Assembly (NCBI RefSeq): GCF_014898055.3
Contig: NW_023604861.1
Span: 77,574,292-77,638,291, forward strand
Source: Talpa occidentalis
Taxonomy: Eukaryota; Chordata; Mammalia; Eulipotyphla; Talpidae
Direction: 5' to 3'
Length of the DNA stretch: 64,000 bases
Shown here: one piece after another, positions 34,508 through 46,239 of the stretch
How the letters are laid out: each line of letters starts with the position of its first letter
How positions within the stretch are numbered: position 1 is the stretch's first letter
Notes under the pieces: model-generated
The model's input: only the letters and a program-made list of their open reading frames with translations
Databases searched by the model: none
Told to the model about the DNA's origin: nothing
Translations under genes and position numbers: made by a program

Positions 34508-36330
34508 TCATGAATTTATTTTTTTTTAATTTTTAAACTTTATATATTTTACATCATTTTTCATTTTTGCACAATGTATACATTTTCATCTTGCTATAGT
34601 TCCCATACAATTCCCACCACCCTTGCTATGATCCTACTCCCTTCTCCACCCCCGCCCCACCCTCTAGTGTGTCTCTGGTTTATAGTTGCTTGTTGATTTT
34701 GATTTTTACTTTATTATTATTGGTCTTTTACCTGGTCCCTTATTTAGGTTTTCTAGATTCCTGCTATGAGTGAGACCATCTGGTACTTTTCTTTTTCTTT
34801 CTGGCTTATTTCGCTGAGCATGATCCCTTCCAGCGCCATCCATGTTGCTGCAAATTGCATAAGTTTATCTTTTTTGATTGCTGAGTAATATTCCATGGTA
34901 TATATGTACCACATCTTCTTGATCCAGTCATCTATTTTTGGGCATTTGGGTTGTTTCCAAAGCTTAGCTATTGTAAACAGTGCTGCTATAAACATAGGGG
35001 TGCAGGTGCCCTTTGGAATTAATATTTCTATGTCCTTTGGGCAAATACCTAGCAGTGGAATTGCTGGAGCATGTGGAAGCTCCATTTTTAGCAGATTGAG
35101 GAATCTCCACACAGCTCTCCATAGTGGTTGGACCAGTTTGCACTCCCACCAGCAGTGCAAGAGAGTTCCTTTTTTCTCCAAATCCTTGCCAACATTTGTT
35201 GTTGCTAGTTTTTTTAATACGTGCCATTCTCACTGGCGTAAGATGGTATCTCATGGTAGTTTTGATTTGCATTTCCCTGAGTACAAGTGATGTTGAACAT
35301 TTTTTCATATGCCTGTTGGCCATTTGCATTTCCTCTTTGGAGAAGTTTCTTTTTAGCTCATCTGCCCATTTTTTGACTGGGTTGTTTACTTTGTTTTTGT
35401 TGAGTCTCTTCAGCTCTTTGTAGATTTTTGTGATCAGTCCTTCATAATGTTGTGTGCAAAAATTTTCTCCCAATCCGTAGGGTGTCTCTTTGTTTTGGTT
35501 ATTGTCTCTTTTGCTGTACAGAAGCTCTTTAATTTGATGTAGTCCCAGTTGTTTATCTTTGCCTTCACTATCATTTCTTAGGGTGATGTGTCTTTAAAGA
35601 TGTTACTGAGGTGTATGTCATGTAGTGTTTTGCCCATCCTTCTATATATTTTATGGTTTCAGGTCTTTTTTTTTTTAAATAAATCTAAAGATTTATTTAT
35701 TTATACAAGCACTGGGTACAGTCAGAAGCACGGGAGCAGAACAGGCAGACTGACGAAGTACACTGCTGAGGGGAGCAGTGGGAGCGACAGGAGAGGTCTG
35801 CGCACCATGTGGGACCCTCACTGTCGGCCAGGGATTGAACTGGTGCTGCAGAGGCTGCGGGCAGTGCTCAACTACTGTGTCACCAGGGAGGCCCTGGTTT
35901 CAGGTCTTATGTCTAGTTCTTTAATCCATTGTGAGTTGGTGTTTGTGCATGGTGTGAGGTAGTAGTCAAGCTTCATTCTTTTGCATGTAGCGACCCAGTT
36001 TTCCCAGCAAAATTTATTGAACAAACTTTCTTTGCTCCATTGCATATTCTTTGTTCCTTTGTCAAATATTAGTTGACTGTAAATCTGTGGTTTGTTTCTG
36101 GATTTTCCATTTGGTTCCATTGGTCAGTGTGTCTGTTCTTGTTCCAATACCATGCAGTTTTGATTATTATGGCTTTGTAGTATAGCTTGAAGTCTGGGAG
36201 TGTGATAGCTCCATTCCCTTTTTTTTTTTCAGGAGAGCTTTGGCTATTCAGGGTTTTTGGTGGCTCCATATGAATTTCATCAATATTTGTTCTATTTCTT
36301 TGAAGAATATCATTGAAATTTATTTTTAAA
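34508..36330 (-). mobile_element. 5'-truncated LINE-1 with two nested SINEs
   Basis: The plus strand starts with a T-run and the complement of the L1 3'UTR, followed by ORF2 C-terminal sequence on the minus strand: [59 protein letters not shown] and SEISQKEKEKYQ just before the ORF2 stop (34753). The ORF2 part continues to about 36330, where it stops (equivalent to about 59350 in the full copy). Frames are broken in several places. SINEs at 35668-35894 (minus) and 36343-36630 (plus, at its 5' end) interrupt or bound it. Confidence 0.93.
35668..35894 (-). mobile_element. tRNA-derived SINE in L1
   Basis: Antisense copy flanked by perfect 14-bp TGGTTTCAGGTCTT (35654-35667 and 35895-35908), which is L1 ORF2 sequence. 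Confidence 0.95.
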
Positions 36331-36342
36331 GATTTATTTATT

Positions 36343-36578
36343 GGGCCTCCCCAGTGGTGCAGTGGTTGAGTGCTGGGTTGTGAAGCTGCCTGCAGCCTCT
36401 GCAGCACCAGTTCGATCCCCGGCCACCGGGTGAGGGTCCCACATGGCACTCAGACCTCTCCTGCCGCCCGCTGCTCCCCTCAGCAGTGTATTTCGTCAGT
36501 CTGCCTGTTCCATTCCCCGCTCTGGCTCTGGTGAATTCTCTCACCCTCCTGTGCTTCTGAGTGTACCCAGTGCTTGTA

Positions 36579-36617
<39 letters not shown>

Positions 36618-36630
36618 ATCTTTTAAAAAA
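36343..36630 (+). mobile_element. tRNA-derived SINE with long (AAAT)n tail
   Basis: Sense copy; the tail at 36578-36618 holds about ten AAAT units. Flanks GATTTATTTATT and GATTTATTTGAT agree at 10 of 12 bases. Confidence 0.94.
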
Positions 36631-37103
36631 CGATTTATTTGATTTTTTATTTATTTGATTTTTTTGTTTGTTTGTTTCAGTAATAAAAGGGATGGCTTTC
36701 TTGATCCCATCATGAATTTAATAATGGTTTTTCAGGAAGGGAAAGAAACCAAAAATGCTATTCTATTAAATATGCACATTGATTATGTTTTAGCATCAAG
36801 AATGCCTTCCAGAAGATCACCAAAGCAGTGTGTTAATACAACAAAACCAGTTTGTTGCTTTCTATTGTAGGGAAGAGCACCATCTTGAGAGCCTTTGTAG
36901 TATTTTAAAGGAGTGTAAGGACAAAATTGGGCTTTATTGAACTATAACTTTCTGGTTTTAGGTGGGTCTTTCACGGACAACAGAGGAAGGGCTTGGTTAG
37001 CAGTGGATAATAGTTTAGGGTTGGTTCACACAGCAACTGAAGCAAGGGGTGCAAAGAATCTAGATGTGTATATTGTCATTTTATGCTTTATTTTGAAGAA
37101 TTT

Positions 37104-37373
37104 TTTTAAAAGATTTGTTTATTTATGCATACAAGAACTCGGGTACAGGTCCGAGGTGTGGGGGAGGGGGGTGAGCGGATTCACCAGAGACAGAGTGGGG
37201 AGCAGAACAGGCAGACTGACTAAAATACACTGCTGAGGGGAGCAGCAGGTGAGTCAGGAGAGGTCTGCTGTGCCATGTGGGTAGCTCCGTGGCTGGGGAT
37301 TGAACTCGTGCTGCAGTGGCTGCGGATAGCTTCATAGGTTGCGTCTTAACCCCTTTTGCCACCAGGGAGGTCC
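37104..37373 (-). mobile_element. tRNA-derived SINE
   Basis: Antisense copy with perfect 14-bp target duplication TATTTTGAAGAATT (37090-37103 and 37374-37387). Confidence 0.95.
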
Positions 37374-37640
37374 TATTTTGAAGAATTAATGGGTCTTTCA
37401 GAACCCATTTCTCTCACTCTCTTTTAAAAGTTCCACTCAATATGGTCACCCAGCTCCAGTCCCTTCCCAGCAGCCCTTTGGCTCAGAATGTCATGGACAG
37501 AGTTTAATCCTTAGCACAGTGTCCAGTGCCCCATCTTGACTCTAGAGTAGGAGTTTGGTGCCTCATTTTATGCTCTGTTTTGAAGAGTTAATGGGTCTTT
37601 CAGGAAGGTTCTGAAATCAACAATAAAGTAATTTACAACT
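37374..37640 (-). repeat. Interspersed repeat, inverted match to 30.8 kb
   Basis: The reverse complement of 37413-37567 (ACTCTGTCCATGACATTCTG, GGCTGCTGGGAAGGGACTGG, AGCTGGGTGACC) matches 30772-30935 at roughly 85% by eye. The core is bracketed by a direct repeat of about 42 bp (ATTTTATGCTTTATTTTGAA...AATGGGTCTTTCAG) at 37077-37103 plus 37387-37402, and at 37563-37604. The first copy was later split by a SINE. Confidence 0.6.
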
Positions 37641-37910
37641 TTTTCTTCCTGTTCAAAAGTTTCCTGAAAGATTAAAGTCATGTTGATGACAGCAAAGTCA
37701 TGTTCATGCATAGTGTAAGTATGTAGATGGTCTCCTAAACATGTGAAAAGGTCATCTTAGGAGAAATTAAGTAATTAAACAATTAAAGTAATTACTATTG
37801 CAAAATATGCTGTGATGGAAAAATATAGAGAACTATAAGAGCATGTAAATGGGGCACTTCTCCAGAAGTATAGACACCAGACAAAGCATCTTTTGAGTAC
37901 CCTATGTTTG

Positions 37911-38059
37911 TAGATTTGTGTGTGTGTGCGTGTGTGTGTGTGTGGTGTGTTGTTTTTGTTTTGTTTTGTTTGTTTTGGGCATAGAAGAACTGGGGTGTAG
38001 ACCAGAGGTTCAGGGGGTCAGAGGATTCACCAGAGTAGGGAATAGAACAGGTGGATTTA
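37911..38059 (-). mobile_element. 5'-truncated SINE with TG-repeat tail
   Basis: The insert holds (TG)n (37917-37950), a TTTTG-rich stretch and the 3' 80 bp of the SINE in antisense (GGCATAGAAGAACTGGGGTG to AGAACAGGTGGATTTA). TTGAGTACCCTATGTTTG (37893-37910) and TTGAGTACCCTATATTTG (38060-38077) flank it. Confidence 0.9.
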
Positions 38060-38849
38060 TTGAGTACCCTATATTTGAACTAAGGCAAAATTATGAATAG
38101 TGTGGCAAAGTGAAAAAACGGAGAGTTGGGATGAGAGGTGGAGATAGCATGTGCAAAGGTCCTGTGGCAGGAAGATATAGGGTATATTTGAGGACTTAAA
38201 AGGTTAGCAAGGCTGAAGCACAGGAGTGAGAGGAAAGTGGCACATAGTGAGGGCTAATTGACCAGGGGTTAGGGAGGGAGGGTAGTAGAGATTGCTGTTA
38301 CTACTGTGCTTCACAGTTATCTTTTGTTGGTAAGACCCTTTATCCTCGGAGATCTCAAGACAATATTCCAAGAATCATGATATAGTATTCTTTTCAAGTT
38401 TTGAAAAGTGTGATGAAAGAGGCTTTATGTTGGGCTACCGTAACAACATTAATTTGTTGCCCAATGATAGCAAAACCAGTTCTAGAATTTCCTCCTACAT
38501 AAACTTGTGATCAAACATGTTGCCTTGATTATGGTCTAGAGATCAGGCCATGACCAAGAGGCTAGATAAATTTAAATTAAAGAAGGGTTATTTCCAAATT
38601 TTTCATTTGTAAGTAAGCAATAAGCATTTTTTTTTAATCTAGGATTAAGACTGCTGCTTTATATTGATATTTACTTTATGTACAATCATTCGTTAATTCA
38701 TGAAAATATTCAATAATGTTTAAGTACAAGCTGCCATGTTAGATCTTAAATAAAACTTGCTTCCTGTTTTTAAGGATTCTAAGCACTTGCGGATAGGTTT
38801 AGAACAACAGGGTCAAATGAAATGATTTCTTTAGGACCCTCATTTTTCT

Positions 38850-39400
38850 GGTTCTCTTTGCTGTGTAACATGCTGTATAACATCCCCCAAACAACAATTA
38901 TTTCTCTTCTTTCATGGTTTTATGGACTGACCAGATTTAGTTCAGCAATCCTTGCTTGGTGTTTCTCATGAAACTGCAGTTATCACGCAATGGCCATTGC
39001 TTGAAGACTAAACTAGATCAGACATCCAAGATGGCCGACTCATCTCCCTGGCAGTTGGTGCCAACTCTTAGTCAGGCGCACAGCTAAAGCTGTTACCCAG
39101 AGCACCTACAAGTGGCTTATCACAACAATAAGCCTGAGTTATGAGAGGAAGCAGCCTAAGAGCAAGCATTCTAAGAAGCAAGAGCAGAGTTGCTGGGCTA
39201 GTAGAGGACTATGCTCAGGACTTCCACAGTGTTACTTCTGCCACAACCTATTAGTCAGAGCAGTCACAGGGACTTCTCAGATTTAAGGGCATGGAGAAAT
39301 AGACTCCATTCTTCATGAGGAAACGACAAGGTCCAATTGCACAATGTGTGTTGGAAGCTATCACTGCAGCCAATTTTGGAAATTACAATCTACCACATTG
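38850..39400 (+). repeat. Ancient mammal-wide repeat, LTR-like
   Basis: TTTGCTGTGTAACATGCTGT, CATGAAACTGCAGTTATC, ATCCAAGATGGCCGACTCAT, GGCAGTTGGTGCC, AGAGCACCTACAAGTGG and CAAAGCAGTCACAGGGA-like phrases follow the order of a well-known mammalian interspersed repeat that I associate with MaLR/MLT LTRs. The family name is uncertain. Confidence 0.5.
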
Positions 39401-39539
39401 AAAAAGTGATACCGTTTGGACAGAAGCTTGTACCAAATCTTATAAGAAGGTTGACAGGAATGCAAAAGAATAACATACACAGCTCTTGCCTTTGCTATTG
39501 CTGTTTTCAATGCTAAGCTTCACTTAAGAGAATGGAGTT

Positions 39540-39778
39540 AGGCCTCCCTAGTGGCGCAGGGGTTAAACTCTCAGCGCTATCAAGCTATTGGCAGCAACTG
39601 CAGCATGAGTTTGATCTCTGGCCAGAGAGCTGTCTTGCCCGCTGCTCTCTTCAGCAGTGTATTTCAGGGGATTCACCTATTCTGCTCCCCACTGTCTTTA
39701 GTGAATCATCTCACCCTCTGCACCTCTGACCTACACCCCAGTTCTTGCATAAGTAAATAAAAGTAAATCTTTAAAAAA
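39540..39778 (+). mobile_element. tRNA-derived SINE
   Basis: Sense copy AGGCCTCCCTAGTGGCGCAG to AAGTAAATCTTTAAAAAAAA, with an internal deletion. Confidence 0.91.
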
Positions 39779-40517
39779 AATGGTCTTAAGGTACTTCCCA
39801 AATCACCAATATGAACAAATGCACAGGCATCTCCCGCTCAATATCAGAAACACTCTTCTAGAATTAGAAACTCTGTGGGAAACCCAAGTGGGGAGTCTAT
39901 GTTGATTTCTTTAAAGAGTAAAAAGTATAATCAATTACACGTCAACTCAAAATTCCCAGTTTTCTAAGCCATAACTAAAACACTGTAACACATCTATTTG
40001 TAAACACAAAATTACATTACGATATAAAATGCTTACACATTTGCTTCTGATGACCAAACAATATGAGTATTTATGAATAATTTCTTCGTGTCAAAACTGT
40101 GGAGAATCTGAGATTTTTTATTCTATTTTCATGCTAACAAGTTATTCTGCCCCAGTTTTGTGGATACTGACCAGAAATCAGACTCTTGGGTTAGTGACAA
40201 AGAAAAGTTTGTTATTCACAACAATGGCAGCAGCAAAGGATCATTGTTTTCTTGCACTAGTTCTTTGACTCCAGATCCTATGGGTGGCCCAATGAGGGCC
40301 AGGTGATACCCCTACATGCAGTGGGTTGCATTGCAGGAGAGTATAACCAAGCTTAGGAAACACAAATTTTGCATTATGAGCTGCAAACAGGTCCATAGCC
40401 CAACTGCTGACCCATGGAGACATTATCTTTATTGTACTGCTCAGCAAACAGTCCTGTTCTCTATCTCTACTTCCCTGGGTTGTACCTTGAAATGACAGTA
40501 CAGAATCAAAGACTGTT

Positions 40518-40778
40518 GGGCCTGCCGCCTGGTGCCTGGGGACCTAGGGATTAAATCTAAGTCTTATCACTGTGATGGCTTGAGTTTGATCCCCTTCCAG
40601 GGAGCTAACAGCAGCGGGCCTCTCCTGTCTCACCCACTGCTCCCCTCAGCAATGTATTTCAGTAAATCTGCCTGTTCTGCTCCCCACCCTGTCCCTGGTA
40701 AATCCTCTCAATCCCAGCACTTCTGGCCTACACCCCAGTTCTTCTATACAATAAATAAATAAATCTTCAAAAAAAAAT
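40518..40778 (+). mobile_element. tRNA-derived SINE, diverged
   Basis: GGGCCTGCCGCCTGGTGCCT to ATAAATAAATAAATCTTCAA. Diverged 5' end. Confidence 0.88.
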
Positions 40779-41040
40779 TATTGGTGCTTCTACTTACAAG
40801 ACATAAAAAAGCAGCGCCCAATGGAGAATTGTCTCCCAACACTTTGTAGACAATAAAATGCTATTTCCTAGCTGAATTGTGTGCCTCCTTTGGCATTTCA
40901 AAATATCTATGGAATTCTGATGTTCTGTTATGGTGTCTAGAATAGAACAAGATACTTTCCATGAATATGATTTTGTTAATCAGTCTTAAAAGAGAAAGAC
41001 AATTGGGAATATACATTTCTTTTAATCACCAATATGCTGA

Positions 41041-41060
41041 TGAAAACTGAAGTCATGAAA
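41041..41060. other. Unique DNA between repeats
   Basis: Representative of 40.8-41.1 and 41.3-42.0 kb, where I see no gene or named repeat apart from an imperfect 28-bp tandem (TTAATTTGTGT...GATATAAATAAT) at 41698-41753. Confidence 0.5.
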
Positions 41061-41094
41061 GGGGATATGAGCTACCATCTAACCATCTGATTAT

Positions 41095-41290
41095 TTCACT
41101 CATTCATTCATTTAACAAATTATTATTTAGGCTCAGAGGATTATAGAAGTGAAAAAGATAGACGTGCTCTCTGCTGTCATGGAGCTTGTGATCAAATGGA
41201 AGAGAAAAACATTAAATAACTAATTACAAAAATGAATTGTTTATTAGAATGGTGGTAAGTACTTTGAAAGAGGGAAATCTGATCTCACAT
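41095..41290 (+). mobile_element. L2-type fragment
   Basis: TTCACTCATTCATTCATTTA, ACGTGCTCTCTGCTGTCATG and GAGCTTGTGATC, then TGGTGGTAAGTACTTTGAAA are L2-like. Diverged; no coding sequence. Confidence 0.5.
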
Positions 41291-41890
41291 GGGAGCTGGG
41301 AAGGCTTACCTGAGATAGGCAGAGTAAAGAATGAGTAGTAGTTAATCAGGCAGTGATGGGGGAAGACTAAGGAGCAAAAAGACAGCAAGCCTCAGACAAC
41401 ATCTGAAAATAAAACCTTGAAGAACAACATTACTTAAGGGAAAATAGGGGAAAAGAAGTCCATAAAGAAGATTGGAAAGGAGGAGCTAGAGAGGTTGGAG
41501 GAAAATTAGTATCAAGAAAATTATTCAAAACTTGGAAATGAGGTAAAAAGGATGACTGCATCCTTCTTCAATGCCATGGGGAAGCACTGTTTAACAGGCG
41601 CCCCGAAGGATGATACCATTTTTGAGAAGAATGTACCATTGTTTGACTTCACTTTTTACTATGAAGACCTGAGGCTCTGCAGAATTAGTTACTAATGTGT
41701 TAATTTGTGTCTAGATATAAATAATGTTAATTTGTGTAGAGATATAAATAATTTCATCCCAGTACAAATAACATCAATGATGCATTGATAAACTGGCTGG
41801 GCGGAGAGGAGCTAACTTACAAAACTCCTGAATATTTAATAATCAGCGAGTGTGAGTCAGTTCTAGTACACTACTTAGTAAACTCAGAAA

Positions 41891-41929
41891 CTATGGTTTA
41901 TTAAAAAAAAAAAAAGCTATGGTTTATTA
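41891..41929 (+). repeat. A13 run bracketed by a 13-bp duplication
   Basis: CTATGGTTTATTA occurs at 41891-41903 and 41917-41929 with only an A-run (and G) between. Confidence 0.85.
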
Positions 41930-42040
41930 CTCTGTAAGGACATTAACCAATTTTATCTCTAACTAACCTAGCGATCTGATTGTAAGTTTTTTTTTCAAAA
42001 AAAAAGCCTATATAAGCCACAATTTCACAAAACAGTCTTT

Positions 42041-42300
42041 TTTTTTTTAAAGATTTATTAATTTATGCATACAAGAGCTGGGGTACAGGCCAGAGATGCA
42101 GGGGGTGAGAGGACACACCAAAGACAGAGTGGGGAACAGAACAGGCAGACTGACTGAAATACACTGCTGAGGGGAGCAACAGCAAGAGGTCTGCTGTGCC
42201 ATGTGTGTCACCTCCCTGGCTGGGATCGAACGTGCTGCAGTGGCTGCGGATAACTTCATAGTGCTGCGTCTTAACCCCTTGCACCACCAGGGAGGCCCAT
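42041..42300 (-). mobile_element. tRNA-derived SINE
   Basis: Antisense copy; AAAACAGTCTTT flanks it on both sides (42029-42040, 42301-42312). Confidence 0.94.
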
Positions 42301-42829
42301 AAAACAGTCTTTGAACCAGATTTACCATCTTACTGGAAACTTCATTAACCAGCAAGTCAATTAAATTTGGACACATTTTCATTTTATATTTATATAAAAG
42401 TCATGTTTTTTATTTTTTGAAAATTATTTATTAATCCTAAAGTATAACTTCATAAAACCCAAGGGAATAATTTATATTCAGAAGAATACTGTGTCTCAAT
42501 GAGATACCACTTCACATAGTAATAGTAGATCAAAAAGTTAGATAAAAATAAGTGTTGGCAAGGATGTAGAGAAATTCGAACACTTATACCCTGATGGTAG
42601 GAATGTAAAATAGTGCAGTTGCTTTGGAAAACAATGTGGCAGTTACTCAAATGTGTAAACATAAAGTTACTATATTAATCAGCTATTCTACTCCTCAAGA
42701 GAAATGAAAACACATCCTCACAAAAATGTGTACACAACTATTTATAGCAACATTATTCGTAACAGCTATAAGGTGGATACAACCCACACACCCATCAACT
42801 GATGAGTGGATTAATAAAGTGTCATGTAT

Positions 42830-43110
42830 TGGGCCTCCCCGGTGGCGCAGCGGTTAAGCGCTGGGTTGCGAAGCTGCTCGCAGCCTCTGCAGTGCCAGTT
42901 CGATCCCCGGCTGCTCCCCGGCCACCGGAGGAGGGTCCCACATGGCGCGCAGACCTCTCCTGCCGCCCGCTGCTCCCCTCAGCAGTGTACTTCGGTCCTT
43001 CTGCCTGCTCTGCTCCCCGCTCTGGCTCTGGTGAATTCTCTCACCCGCCCGCACTTCTGACTGTACCCAGTGCTTGTATAAATAAATAAATAAATCTTTA
43101 AAAAAAAAAA
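42830..43110 (+). mobile_element. tRNA-derived SINE, youngest type
   Basis: Sense copy with perfect 17-bp target duplication AATAAAGTGTCATGTAT (42813-42829 and 43111-43127) in an old L1. Body nearly identical to 17391-17672. Confidence 0.97.
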
Positions 43111-43223
43111 AATAAAGTGTCATGTATCCACACAGTGGAATATTATTCAGCTGTAAAAAGGAAATGAAGTACTGATACATGCTATAAGTTGGATGAACCT
43201 TTAGAGCATACTAAAGTGAAAGA

Positions 43224-43473
43224 CGGCCTCCCTGGCGGCACAGGGGATTGAACGCAGGGCTGTGAGGCTGTCCGCCTTTGTGGTGCAAGTTCAGAGCAAC
43301 CCACATGGCACAGGAGACCTCTCCTGTCTCGCCTGCTGCTCCCCTCAGCAGTGTATTTCAGTACATCTGCCTGTTCTGCTCCCCACTCTCTCTGGTGAAT
43401 CTTCTCACCCCTCATGACTCTGGCCCATACTCCACCTCTTAAAAAAAAAAAAAAGAGTTTTAAAAAAATAAAG
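43224..43473 (+). mobile_element. tRNA-derived SINE
   Basis: Sense copy with AAAGTGAAAGA on both sides (43213-43223, 43474-43484). The usual ATAAATAAATC tail is replaced by CTCTTAAAAAAA. Confidence 0.92.
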
Positions 43474-44454
43474 AAAGTGAAAGAAAGCCATCACAAAAAT
43501 CCATTTATCATGTGATTCCATTCATATGAAAGCACAGAATAGGCAATTCAGTTGAGATGGAAAGTAGATTAATGGTTGTGAAAGTAGATTAACGGTGGGG
43601 GAGGATGGGAGAATAGGGAGTGACAACTAAACAGTACTGTATTTCTATGAAGTGATGAGGATGTTCTAAAATTGACTGCAGTGATGGTTACCCATATCTG
43701 TGAATATACTAAAAACCATTGTATTGTACACTTTAAATGGATGGGTTATATCACAATTTTTTAAAACAAGAATGGTGTGATTCAGAGTGTTAAATGCTCA
43801 GAGAAACCAAATAGGAAAAGCAGAGCAGAGTAGTGAGGAAAGAGATGAGTCAGATGACTTTTTAAAGGAAGGCTGGCTGAGAAGGGCAAGGTAGAAGTCG
43901 CAGGTGCATGTAGTACAGAGGTAATTTTTTTTTTAAGGTTGGAGATTTTTAAAGACATGCGTAAAAATGTTAGTAGAGAGAAAGAAAATGGGGAGACAAG
44001 AAAGAGATTGATCTGTCAAGACCTCTGAAACAGTAGCAGTAGGAAAACCCAGGGCCCCAGCAGAGGGCATAATCTGAGATAGAATGGAGAGTACCACTGT
44101 TGGCAAAATGGTAGGAGGCAGAGAAAGACAAATAGGTGTGGAGCAGGTGGGCTTGTAGGTTGGGTCACAGGAAGTAGAAGTTCTCTAATGGCTTCTGTAC
44201 TTGCTGTGAAGTAGATCTGACCATCTGAGAGGGCAGGAGGAAGGTGAAAGGGCAGAAAGGCTAATGAGCAGAGCAAGTTTGAAACTGTGCTTCTGAGAAT
44301 GCTATTTGCAAAGCTTCAGGAAAGACTATAGTTGCAGGAATCACATTTGGTCCCTACCTAACAAGGCCAGAAGTTTGGTCATAAATATCTCTACCAAGAT
44401 GCGCAGGAGAATGATGGGTTAAAGTGATGGTTGGGAGACTCCTTTTAGGAGAAA

Positions 44455-44560
44455 GAGTTCTGGATTGAGACTAGACACCTGCATTCTAGTTTCAGATAAA
44501 CCACTTACCTGTTGTGTGATACTAAGTCATTAAGCAACTTCGTACTTCAGTACTTTTGAA
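44455..44560 (+). repeat. MIR fragment
   Basis: GAGTTCTGGATTGAGACTAG, CTGCATTCTAGTTTCAG and CACTTACCTGTTGTGTGATA are MIR 5'/middle sequence. Confidence 0.7.
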
Positions 44561-44760
44561 ATTGGATTTTTAAACTTTTACCTTGAAATAATTTTAAATT
44601 CATAGAAAAGTTCCAAAGGTAGTACAGAAAGTTCCCATATACCTTTCACTTAGCTCCTTCTAATGTTAACATTACACATGATTACAGCACATTTATCAAA
44701 ATTTAGAAATTAACATTGGTAGAATACTATTACACTATTGTTATATCGAGCGAGTAATTT
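44555..44760 (+). mobile_element. Old L1-type fragment
   Basis: AATTTTAAATTCATAGAAAA, AGTACAGAAAGTTCCCATAT, CCTTTCACTTAGCTCC and TAATGTTAACATTAC follow the order of a block found in ancient L1M elements. No coding potential. Confidence 0.45.
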
Positions 44761-45069
44761 TGGTATGATTTGCAGTAAAAGAATCAATAACTAATAAAGC
44801 GTTTTGTGTTTATTAAAATAAATAAACAAATAAACAAATAGAATAGCAGAAACATAAAAACAGAAAGAGGAAGGATTCCTGTCCAGCTAGTAAATGCATC
44901 TGGGAAAGGAGGGAAGAAAATTGAGACAGGAGAAGACTTACTACATTAGTTCTTTAAACGCAAACAAAAAATAAAATATAAAAATTAAATTAAAAAGGAT
45001 AAAATAAGCATCTATTAATTCTGAGTTTGAAATTTTTTAATGAAAATATTGTCTAGTCCCTCTACCTCC

Positions 45070-45095
45070 TTCTCTCTCTCTTTCTCTCTCTCTCT

Positions 45096-45127
<32 letters not shown>
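45070..45127 (+). repeat. (TC)n(TG)n microsatellite
   Basis: About fifteen CT units (one interruption) followed by about fourteen GT units. The small frames through it are repeats of Val-Cys or Leu-Ser and not genes. Confidence 0.95.
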
Positions 45128-45130
<3 letters not shown>

Positions 45131-45513
45131 CACACCACACATATATATGTAAAGCTATCAGCTTTAAAGGAATACTCCGCTGCCTACCAGAGGAGGCCTG
45201 GGGCCAGAGAGTTTCCTGTACCTGGTTGTCAGGGCCCAAGGAATAGGAGAATAAACAAGGAGGCCAGAAGGCGGTTTACAGTCAGCCAGGCTTCCTTGAT
45301 AGTCTGGAGCTGGAAGGTCATGTCATATCCTATTGCAGGTTACCTCAAAGCTAGTTAACCTGTCTCATGTTTGATGTAACAATGATAATAACATACCAGC
45401 TCCTCTCAGGATGGAGTTGGGCATGTGAAGCTCCAGAGAGGACATGGTCCTGAGCACCCCTAAATGTAGGGACCCAGCCTCTTACACAGACCTCTTACAA
45501 AGGACACACTTTT

Positions 45514-45830
45514 TTTTTTAAAGATTTATTTATTTGTTTACTTATTTATTTATACAAGCACTGGGTACAATCAGAAGCGCGGGAGGGTGAGAGAATTCAC
45601 CAGAGCCAGAGCGGGGAACAGAGCAGGCAGACTGATGAAGTACACTGCTGAGGGGAGCAGCGGGCACTGCAGGAGAGGTCTGCGCGCCATGTGGGACCCT
45701 CGCCATCGGCCAGGGATCAAACCAGCGCTGCAGAGGCTTCAGGCAGCTTCAGGCAGCTTCGGGCAGCTTCGGGCAGCTTCAGGCAGCTTCGCAACCCAGT
45801 GCTCAACCGCTGCGCCACCAGGGGAGGCCC
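45514..45830 (-). mobile_element. tRNA-derived SINE with internal minisatellite
   Basis: Antisense copy with perfect 16-bp target duplication ACAAAGGACACACTTT (45498-45513 and 45831-45846). At 45735-45790 an 11-bp unit (GGCAGCTTCAG/GGCAGCTTCGG) is repeated five times where other copies have one. Confidence 0.95.
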
Positions 45831-46239
45831 ACAAAGGACACACTTTTGATATTGCATAAAACCTGGATGGAAAGTGAGTTCCAGCTGACAAGGATTAAGG
45901 AGGCTAGAAGGTCAAAAGGAATGACAATACATTCTCTGTCAATAAGCTGATATTTGCAGGTGAAATCGCCAGATATTATGTGTCTTCACACTTTGAAGCA
46001 GAGCAGCAAAGGAGAGAATAGTATTCTGTTGCCTAAGAAAAATTTATGAGGGCAGTTATCCTTGGAGAAAATAGTATAATGCTGAACGAATTTTCTACAA
46101 CAGCATTTCTCAACCCATCTAAGTGAAGAATTAGTTTTTTCCACTTCCAATCCTACATGTACCAACACTTTTACCAAATGAGATGGAAATAAAGTACTAG
46201 GAAAAAATGTCCCATGCTTAGATTGCTGTAACACTTCCT

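Larger units (their letters stand above)
42480..43790 (+). mobile_element. Old L1 fragment with two nested SINEs
   Basis: TGAGATACCACTTCACATAG, the AACACTTATACCCTGATGGT block, CTATTTATAGCAACATTATT, CCATCAACTGATGAGTGGAT and GTGGAATATTATTCAGCTGT are ORF2 C-terminal L1 sequence in sense. 43480-43790 holds its 3'UTR. SINEs sit at 42830-43110 and 43224-43473, each with target duplications. Confidence 0.88.

Noticed and set aside
42480..43790. Candidate novel gene from several frames in this block
   Set aside because: The frames correspond to an ancient L1 ORF2 end and to two nested SINEs.
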